Of a DNA stretch of 63,456 nucleotides, positions 57,973 through 63,456 are shown piece after piece. Position 1 is the first letter of the stretch; every line of letters starts with the position of its first letter. Source of the DNA: Kribbella catacumbae DSM 19601 (GTDB lineage Bacteria; Actinomycetota; Actinomycetes; Propionibacteriales; Kribbellaceae); NCBI RefSeq assembly GCF_000372465.1, contig NZ_AQUZ01000042.1, positions 13,876 to 77,331 on the forward strand, written 5' to 3'. Under the pieces are notes generated by a model. The model was not told where the DNA came from and did not search any database. It saw nothing but the letters and a program-made list of their open reading frames with translations. A program made the position numbers and the translations under genes.

Positions 57973-58632
57973 TCAGTGGCGGGGGTAGGCGATCTCGGTG
58001 ATGTCGTCCTTGAGGTCTTTCAGCATGCGTTCAGGGTTGAGTGCGGTGACGACCTCTTCGGTGAGTGGCATCAGCGCGTAGACATGCTGGACGGCGTCCA
58101 GCTCCAGCTCGACCTCGTAGTACTCCTCGGCGAAGGTCAGGTACGCCTCAGGGCGCCCGTCGGCCAGCAGTTCGAACAACCAGTCGGCGCCGTCCTCTTC
58201 AACCCCTTCGACCGGCCCGCAGTGCCACGCATCGTCGCCGGCCTGCCGCCAGAAGCAGACAGTCGCCATCCGCGTATCCGACTCGTCCCGGAACGCAGGC
58301 TCCTCCAGCGCCCCGGCGAACACGTCCGGTACGCCGTCGAACAACCCCGGCCACACCGTGTCCTGATCATCGGAGACGTACGGCGAGACCGGCGACTCAT
58401 GCGCGAACCCCTGCGCGAACGCACCCGCCGGCGAGAACACGATCCAGTACTGATCGCCCTCCCCGTTGGCCATCAGTGCCGTCTCCTCGGTGTCCGACCA
58501 CCGCGCATCGAAGCTGAAGTACCGCGAATCCGCTTCCGGACTCAACACCGCATCGAGCATCGCCAGAGCACGACTGGTCCGCCGCACCTTGTCGATATCG
58601 GGCAGCTGCGCGATCACCTCGTAGACAGACAC
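57973..58632 (-). CDS. unknown protein, tandem paralogue 1
   Basis: A 219-residue, acidic, soluble protein with no recognised family. Distinct motifs: MSVYEVIAQLPDIDKVRRTS, YFSFDARWSDTEETALM, GDQYWIVFSPAGAFAQGF, VCFWRQAGDDAWHCG and PLTEEVVTALNP. Closely similar along its full length to the next upstream gene, from which it probably arose by tandem duplication. Charged, Trp-rich single-domain proteins of this size are sometimes immunity proteins, but no toxin is adjacent. Confidence 0.75.
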   Translation of the reverse strand: MSVYEVIAQLPDIDKVRRTSRALAMLDAVLSPEADSRYFSFDARWSDTEETALMANGEGDQYWIVFSPAGAFAQGFAHESPVSPYVSDDQDTVWPGLFDGVPDVFAGALEEPAFRDESDTRMATVCFWRQAGDDAWHCGPVEGVEEDGADWLFELLADGRPEAYLTFAEEYYEVELELDAVQHVYALMPLTEEVVTALNPERMLKDLKDDITEIAYPRH

Positions 58633-58680
58633 GTTGCCATCTAAGCGCTTCCGCGGACCGTCCGCCTGACCGCCTGGGCC

Positions 58681-59337
58681 TCAGGAGCGCCGGTAGCCGA
58701 TTGCGGCGATGTCGCGCTCGAGATCGTCCAGCCCCAGCTCAGGATTGAGCGCGGCGACCACCTCTTCGGTGAGCGGCTTCAACGCGTAGACATGCCGGAT
58801 AGCATCGATCTCCAGAGGGCTCCCGTAGCAGTGCGTCGCGAAGCGCTGATAGGCCTCGGGGCGACCGTCGGCAAGGAGGTCGAACATCCAGTCGGCTCCG
58901 TCCTTCTCAGCGCCTTCGACGGGACCGCAATGCCACCGGTCGTCGGCCGGAGTACGCCAGAAGCACACCGTGACAGCCTGGCTGCCGTCGTGGTCGCGGA
59001 AGGCCGGCTCCTCCAAGGCGGCTGCCAGCTCATCGGGCAGGCCGACGAACAAGCCGGGCCACGTCTTTCTCGCCGGGCTGTTCCACTGCGAGATCGGCGA
59101 CTCGTGATCGAAGCCCTGAGCGATCGCGCCATCAGCCGAGAAGACGATCGAGTACTGGTCGCCCGAGCCGCTCACCATCAACGCGGTCTCCTGGCCGGCT
59201 CTCCAGTGCGCGTCGAAACTGAAGTACCGGTACTCCGGTTCCGGACTCAGGACAGCGTCGAGCGTCGCGAGAGCGCGACTCGTCCTCCGGACCTCTTCGA
59301 TCCCGGGCAGTCGTGCGATGACGTCATAAACGGACAC
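58681..59337 (-). CDS. unknown protein, tandem paralogue 2
   Basis: A 218-residue relative of the adjacent 219-residue protein (shared MSVYDVIARLPGIEEVRRTS, YFSFDAHW, GDQYSIVFSADGAIAQGF, VCFWRTPADDRWHCGPVEG, GADWMFDLLADGRPEAY, PLTEEVVAALNPE). Roughly 60 percent identity by eye. No membrane or export signal. Divergence is concentrated in the middle (about 85-110). Confidence 0.75.
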   Translation of the reverse strand: MSVYDVIARLPGIEEVRRTSRALATLDAVLSPEPEYRYFSFDAHWRAGQETALMVSGSGDQYSIVFSADGAIAQGFDHESPISQWNSPARKTWPGLFVGLPDELAAALEEPAFRDHDGSQAVTVCFWRTPADDRWHCGPVEGAEKDGADWMFDLLADGRPEAYQRFATHCYGSPLEIDAIRHVYALKPLTEEVVAALNPELGLDDLERDIAAIGYRRS

Positions 59338-59404
59338 GCCACCAGTGAAGCGCTTCCGGCGAAGATCCGCTCGGCCCTGTCGAGGCCTTGTGGATAACTG
59401 CTGG

Positions 59405-60049
59405 TCAGCGGCGCTGTACGGCCTCTTCGGCGACCTCGACGAGCTCGCGATCGGTGGCCTCGGTCTCCGGATCGTGGGCCGGCTCCAACCGGTCGTGCGC
59501 GATCAGCGACTGGATGGCCCGCAGTACTGCGCTCGCCGCCGCGCCCCAAGTGGACACGTAGGAGAACTGCCACCACCACAGCGCCTCGACAACCCGGCCC
59601 TCTTCGTAGTGCGCGAGTCCGTGCACCAGGTCGGTCGCGATCGCGGTCAGGTCGTCGGAGAGCCGGTTGACGGTGATCTCCGGCGGCGCGGCGTACGGGT
59701 CGAAGACCTCGGCGTACTCGTCCAGGCCCTCGAACAGGATCGCCAGCCGGTCCCGCATCGCGTCGAGATCCGGATCCGGACCGGCGTCGCTCTCGAACCG
59801 CTCCTCCGGGACGAAGTCCTCGAACGCACCCAGCCGCCCGCCGGCCAGCAGCAGCTGGCTCACCTCGAGCAGCAGGTACGGCAGTGAGGCGAGACCCTCG
59901 TCGACGCCGTCCTCATCAGGCTGTGCGGCGATGTCGCGCACGGAGATGAGGAAGCTCTGCACCTGGTCGGCGATCTGTTCAGCGAACTCGAGCAGGTCCT
60001 CGGAGTCCGTCGCCAGAGCACGTTGCGCAATATCGGTTGATTCAGTCAT
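59405..60049 (-). CDS. DUF5063-type protein
   Basis: A 214-residue acidic helical protein (FAEQIADQVQSFLISVRDIA, LPYLLLEVSQLLLAGGRLGA, ALWWWQFSYVSTWGAAASAV), matching the DUF5063 pattern that lies next to recR in many actinobacteria. ATG 60049 overlaps the end of recR by 8 nt, so it is co-translated with it. Function unknown; the link to recR suggests, but does not show, a repair-related role. Confidence 0.8.
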   Translation of the reverse strand: MTESTDIAQRALATDSEDLLEFAEQIADQVQSFLISVRDIAAQPDEDGVDEGLASLPYLLLEVSQLLLAGGRLGAFEDFVPEERFESDAGPDPDLDAMRDRLAILFEGLDEYAEVFDPYAAPPEITVNRLSDDLTAIATDLVHGLAHYEEGRVVEALWWWQFSYVSTWGAAASAVLRAIQSLIAHDRLEPAHDPETEATDRELVEVAEEAVQRR

Positions 60050-60641
60050 CGATCGATCGTCGCCCTTCAAACGCCCGTCCGAGTGTGACCTCGTCGGCGT
60101 ACTCGAGATCACCGCCTACTGGAAGTCCACTAGCCAAACGGGTGACGCGCAACCCCATGGGCCGTAGCAAGCGGCTCAGGTAGGTCGCTGTCGCCTCACC
60201 CTCCAGGTTCGGATCGGTGGCCAAAATGATCTCGGTCACCTCACCGCTGGCGAGCCGCTGCATCAGTTCCCTGATCCGCAACTCGTCCGGCCCGATCCCC
60301 TCGATCGGCGAAATCGCGCCGCCGAGGACGTGATAGCGGCCGCGGAACTCGCGGGTCCGCTCGATCGCCACGACGTCCTTGGCCTCCTCGACCACGCAGA
60401 TCAGCGCGAGGTCGCGACGCGGGTCGCGGCAGATCCGGCACTGCGTCTCCTCGGAGACGTTGCCGCAGATCTCGCAGAACTTGACCTTCTCCTTCACCTG
60501 CACGAGCACATGCGCGAGCCGGCGGACATCGGTCTCGTCGGCCGACAACAGGTGGAACGCGATGCGCTGCGCGGACTTCGGACCGACCCCGGGGAGCCGG
60601 CCAAGCTCGTCAATGAGGTCCTGGACGGCCCCTTCGTACAC
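60042..60641 (-). CDS. recR: recombination protein RecR
   Basis: A 199-residue RecR: helix-hairpin-helix (LPGVGPKSAQRIAFHLL), C4 zinc finger CEICGNVSEETQCRIC (56-71), Toprim domain (ALICVVEEAKDVVAIER, LATDPNLEGEATATYL) and C-terminal Walker-like SGLPVGGDLEYADEVTLG. With RecO it loads RecA on gaps. GTG 60641 begins MYEGAVQDLIDELG, the family start. Downstream of ebfC and dnaX on the same strand, as in many bacteria. Confidence 0.96.
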   Translation of the reverse strand: MYEGAVQDLIDELGRLPGVGPKSAQRIAFHLLSADETDVRRLAHVLVQVKEKVKFCEICGNVSEETQCRICRDPRRDLALICVVEEAKDVVAIERTREFRGRYHVLGGAISPIEGIGPDELRIRELMQRLASGEVTEIILATDPNLEGEATATYLSRLLRPMGLRVTRLASGLPVGGDLEYADEVTLGRAFEGRRSIDD

Positions 60642-60698
60642 GTCAGCCCGGCTTCTGACCGGGCAACCCGGCCGTGCCGGATGTACCTGGGGTGCGCG

Positions 60699-61208
60699 TC
60701 ATGCCTGGGCGCCTGGGGCTTCGGTCGCGCCCGGGGTGCCGGTCGCGCCTGGAGTGCCGGTCGCGCCTGGAGTGCCGGTCGCGCCTGGGGTGCCTGGTTT
60801 GCCGAAGCCGATGCTTGGCTTTGTGGTGTCGTCCTCGTCTTCGGCGCCGCCGAAGACACCGTCGAGACCGGGCAGACCGCCGCCGAGTCCACCGGCCAAC
60901 GGACCCATCGCGCTGGCCGCGACCTGCTTGGCGTTCTCCGAGGCGTCCCGCACCGCGGCCACGATCAGATCGGCCAGCGTCTCGGTGTCGTCGGGGTCCA
61001 CGGCCTGCGGCTTGATGGTCAGGCTGAGCAGTTCACCAGTGCCAGACACAAGCGCGGTCACCAGCCCACCACCGGCGCTGCCCTCGACCTCCTGGCTCTC
61101 CAGGTTGGCCTGAGCCTCCATCAACTGGCTTTGCATGGCCTGCGCCTGAGCCAGCAGATTGGACATGTCGAAGCCACCAGCGCCCTGCGAACCGCCACCG
61201 TCGAACAC
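60699..61208 (-). CDS. YbaB/EbfC nucleoid-associated protein with repeat tail
   Basis: A 169-residue protein. The YbaB/EbfC DNA-binding domain fills about 10-105 (MSNLLAQAQAMQSQLMEAQA, then GLVTALVSGTGELLSLTIKP). After it comes an unusual extension: a Gly-rich stretch, DEDDTTKPSIGF, and four TPGATG-type repeats coded by exact 18-bp units. EbfC proteins organise DNA and sit between dnaX and recR. GTG 61208 has GGGAGA upstream; the internal ATG (MSNLL) is an alternative start nearer the family norm. Confidence 0.88.
   Translation of the reverse strand: MFDGGGSQGAGGFDMSNLLAQAQAMQSQLMEAQANLESQEVEGSAGGGLVTALVSGTGELLSLTIKPQAVDPDDTETLADLIVAAVRDASENAKQVAASAMGPLAGGLGGGLPGLDGVFGGAEDEDDTTKPSIGFGKPGTPGATGTPGATGTPGATGTPGATEAPGAQA
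60723..60794. repeat. four 18-bp tandem repeats in ebfC 3' end
   Basis: Four tandem copies of GGTCGCGCCTGGAGTGCC (with one to two substitutions) encode the GTPGAT repeats of the EbfC tail. Copy number is likely variable between strains. Confidence 0.85.
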
Positions 61209-62007
61209 CGCGATCTCCCGTCCGAACTGCTTCCCAGTTCCACTTGCTCCCCGAGCCTAGCCGGTCCCCCGGACAACCCCGCCCCAAGGGAGCACCCAGG
61301 AGGAAACCGATGAGTCTCCCAAGCCTTCTCCACAAGTTGTGGACACCTTTATCCACACCCTGTGGACGACCACCGATCCCCCGTCTCCCACAGCCCCTAC
61401 CCCTTGTGGATGAACCCCTCAAACCTGTGAATTCGAAAACAATTCACCTCCCACACCTTCCCAGCACCCCCCTGACAACTCCGCAGACCACCCCGGACTC
61501 ACCGAAGCCCCATCCACGCCCGCCCCCGTGCCCCAGCAACTCCCGGCAAGCCGCCCCCAAACCCATCCAGAGCCACCTCGCCCCGCCACCTACCCAAAAC
61601 CCCAACCCACCACCGCACCACAGCCACCTTGAGCACCCGCCAGCCACCCAATCCGGGATCGAGCGCCTGACCCGTGCCCAAAGCCCCAAGCCAGCAGCAG
61701 CCCCGGAACGCCAGCACCAACCGGACCCATTCGCGATCCGCCCCAGGCCCCACCACACCGCCGGCACCCCTCGGCAACTCCAACGGGCCGCCCGAATGCC
61801 CGAGCACCACCCACGACCAGCACACAGCCGGCACCTGGCGCACTCACCCCTCGCCCATCGCTGGCTTCGCGCGTCGCCGCTCTCCCCAGCGAGGCAGCCG
61901 GCGTAGCGCAGCGGAGCAGTCGTCGTGAGCCCTACACCCAGCAGCCTCCGCAACTCCAGCCGGCCGCGGTGAGTTGGGCGGGTTGGTTCTGCTGGTGGTG
62001 ATGGTGG
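61209..62007. other. 800-bp gap: DnaA-box-like cluster and C-rich DNA
   Basis: Between dnaX and ebfC. At 61326-61413 there are five DnaA-box-like 9-mers: TTCTCCACA (61326), TGTGGACAC (61338), a perfect TTATCCACA (61349), CTGTGGACG (61360) and TGTGGATGA (61405). The first two form a TCCACAA-G-TTGTGGA dyad (61329-61343). From about 61440 to 61910 the plus strand is strikingly C-rich and G-poor; an open frame spans it but reads as Pro/His/Gln low complexity with no domain. I see no gene. Confidence 0.55.
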
Positions 62008-63456
62008 CTAGTTGGGTTCTTCGCTGATGATTTGGGCGCCGAGGGTTTCGGTGAGGAGGTCGGTGTGGCTGCGGGAATCCTCTTCGAGGATTACGTCGTC
62101 CTCGCCGATCGCTTCGGCCTCTTCCTCCTGGGTGAGGGGGACTTCTGCGACCTGGACCTGGGCGGCGCGGCGCTCCTGCTCGGCTGCGACTGCGGCTTCG
62201 GCGGCGCGGCGCTTGCTCGCGGCCTGTTCGCGGCGGTCTTCGGGTACCTGCTCAGGGTTCGCGGTCGGCGCCGGCGGGCCGCCTGCCTGCTGGTCGGACT
62301 GCAGCCCTGTCTGGCCGGTCGCCGCTGACGCTTCCTGCAATGCAGCAGCCGGTACTGCGGCCGCTGTCGGCGCCTGTACCGCGGTGGCGACCCCGCCACC
62401 AACGGCGGGGGCGTCCGCAGTACCGGGAGCTGAGTAGCTGTCGGTCGGGCCAGCGGCATGACCGCTGCTCGTCGGGGCGCCTGTGCCGGTGGTGGGGCCG
62501 GGGCCAGTGGCGGGGCCGGGGCCGGTGGAGGTGCCAGGGCCAGTGGCGGCGCCAGGGCCAGTGGCGGCGCCAGGGCCGGTGCCTGCGCCGGGAGAGGGGC
62601 CAGCAGGGCCGGTACCGGCACCGGGCGAGGTGCCGGTGGTGGGAGCATTGCCGCTGGATGGAGCAGCGGAGGGTGATGCGTCCCAGGACGACGAAGGTGG
62701 CGAGCTCGGGCGTGGCGGGGTCGCGGGTGGAGTTGCGCCGGGATCGCTGGATGGGTCGACGACAGCCTCGACGCGACGGTCGAGGCCGATCGTGTCGATC
62801 ATCGCCTGCCGCAGGATCTCGTCGCTGCCGGAACGGGCAAAGCTCTCGCGGGCACCCGCGTTGACCAGCCCGAGCGTGAGGGTCTGCTCGTCGATCGCGA
62901 TCACCTGAGCGTTCTGACTCAGCATGATCCAGGCGAACCGGCGCTTGGCCTTCACCGCCTCGAGAATCTCCGGCCACAACCGCCGCACATCCCCCAGCCC
63001 CACCGACCCTGAAGACCCACCCACCCCCGCCGGTGCCGCGCCCGCAGCAGGGCCCGCCGCACGCGGGTCGACCGAGGCGGGATAGTTCGCTGAGGTCGGA
63101 GCGCCTGGAGCGGGACTACCCGCCGCAGGCGAGCTGCTTGAAGCGGAGGCGCCCGGAGCAGGCGGGCTTCCTGGAGTCGAGGTGCCTGGAGCTGAGGCGT
63201 GCGGGTTGCCTGGACCGGAGGGCGGGCCGGAGGGCGGGCCGGATTGAGCCGGGGCAGTGGGCTCATCGCCCCAGGCGCCGGAACGCGATCCGGTGTTGTC
63301 CACCTGCGCCGGAACTGCAGGCTGCGAAGCCATCGGCTCCTGCGCCTGCCCTGATGCCTGTCCCTCGCCTTGGTCTCGACCCGCTGCCTGACCCAGTGCC
63401 TGTCCTTGGCCTTGCCCCGACGGCTGGCCTGGTGCTTGGCCCGGCGCCTGGCCCTC
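62008..63456 (-). CDS. dnaX: DNA polymerase III gamma/tau, 3' part (partial)
   Basis: C-terminal ~480 residues of DnaX; the ATPase domain lies beyond the right edge and the frame is open to base 63456. The visible part begins with Gly/Gln-rich repeats (GQAPGQ, GQGQGQ), then Ser/Pro/Gly/Ala-rich linkers around domain V-like sequence (GLGDVRRLWPEILEAVKAKR, then FAWIMLSQNAQVIA), then a very long Pro/Gly/Thr-rich repeat tract (GPATGPG-type) and an acidic Ala/Glu tail (EEAEAIGEDDVILEEDS). This part of tau connects the clamp loader to the polymerase core and helicase. The internal ATG at 63333 is not the start. Confidence 0.9.
   Translation of the reverse strand, partial: EGQAPGQAPGQPSGQGQGQALGQAAGRDQGEGQASGQAQEPMASQPAVPAQVDNTGSRSGAWGDEPTAPAQSGPPSGPPSGPGNPHASAPGTSTPGSPPAPGASASSSSPAAGSPAPGAPTSANYPASVDPRAAGPAAGAAPAGVGGSSGSVGLGDVRRLWPEILEAVKAKRRFAWIMLSQNAQVIAIDEQTLTLGLVNAGARESFARSGSDEILRQAMIDTIGLDRRVEAVVDPSSDPGATPPATPPRPSSPPSSSWDASPSAAPSSGNAPTTGTSPGAGTGPAGPSPGAGTGPGAATGPGAATGPGTSTGPGPATGPGPTTGTGAPTSSGHAAGPTDSYSAPGTADAPAVGGGVATAVQAPTAAAVPAAALQEASAATGQTGLQSDQQAGGPPAPTANPEQVPEDRREQAASKRRAAEAAVAAEQERRAAQVQVAEVPLTQEEEAEAIGEDDVILEEDSRSHTDLLTETLGAQIISEEPN

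Noticed and set aside
61326..61413. Chromosomal origin (oriC)
   Set aside because: DnaA-like sites exist, but dnaA and dnaN are absent and there is no AT-rich unwinding region; kept only as a DnaA-box cluster.
61244..61906. 220-codon frame in the dnaX-ebfC gap
   Set aside because: Pro/His/Gln low complexity, no start signal; open because the strand lacks G and thus TGA/TAG.

Overview
The window is dense, high-GC DNA with the gene content of an actinomycete. Evidence includes a mycothiol-dependent enzyme family, an HspR-type (HAIR) operator in front of lon, a LexA box on dinB, frequent GTG/TTG starts, ATGA/GTGA gene overlaps and a PASTA penicillin-binding protein. Gene content and style resemble Kribbella or another Nocardioidaceae-like genus, but that placement is inference. 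Both ends follow mycobacterial order. The left end (MBL hydrolase, RidA, DUF4177, two ArsA/Get3-like ATPases, PBP, metallophosphoesterase) matches Rv3677c-Rv3683. The right end (asd, lysC, recR, ebfC, dnaX) matches Rv3708c-Rv3721c. No phage, CRISPR array or intact insertion sequence was seen.

Layout: 1-12 kb is the conserved envelope/proteostasis block, ending in a tRNA-Pro(CGG) followed by a lipB fragment. In it, lon stands where whiB4/wblA sits in relatives. 12-28 kb is accessory: a CBM9-like protein, an NB-ARC ATPase, an ScoA/ScoB CoA transferase pair, a maleylpyruvate-isomerase-type enzyme, a PfkB kinase, a NAD-themed cassette (NrtR-like Nudix regulator facing an SPFH protein and a divergent NAD-kinase-like protein across two identical operators), a membrane Ser/Thr kinase converging on a VWA protein, an HTH regulator and a wHTH-nucleotidyltransferase, the last two each with a striking palindrome. 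28-30 kb encodes a secreted CocE/X-Pro dipeptidyl-peptidase.

30.3-46.6 kb is one 14-gene minus-strand operon for a cell-surface polysaccharide. It has an ABC-2 exporter (Wzm/Wzt type), five glycosyltransferase-like proteins, one odd disordered protein, an acyltransferase, and five sugar-nucleotide enzymes equivalent to WbpA, WbpB, WbpE, WbpD and WbpI. The predicted precursor is UDP-2,3-diacetamido-2,3-dideoxy-mannuronic acid. Two members share an unfamiliar ~370-residue domain, once fused to a GT4 domain and once alone.

46.9-63.5 kb holds a protease remnant, a TrmB/LuxR-type regulator, an ABC-2 transporter co-transcribed with a DesKR-like two-component system, asd-lysC, an ArsR regulator, an MFS exporter divergent from SOS-controlled dinB, a decayed MFS gene, a tandem pair of unknown paralogues, a DUF5063 protein, recR, ebfC with a repeat tail, an 800-bp gap with DnaA-box-like sites, and the 3' part of dnaX running off the right edge. 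At least five genes are broken or internally deleted (lipB, a PAF-acetylhydrolase-like gene, a Phd/RelE module, a trypsin-like protease, a Cmx-like MFS gene), so the accessory parts are actively eroding.
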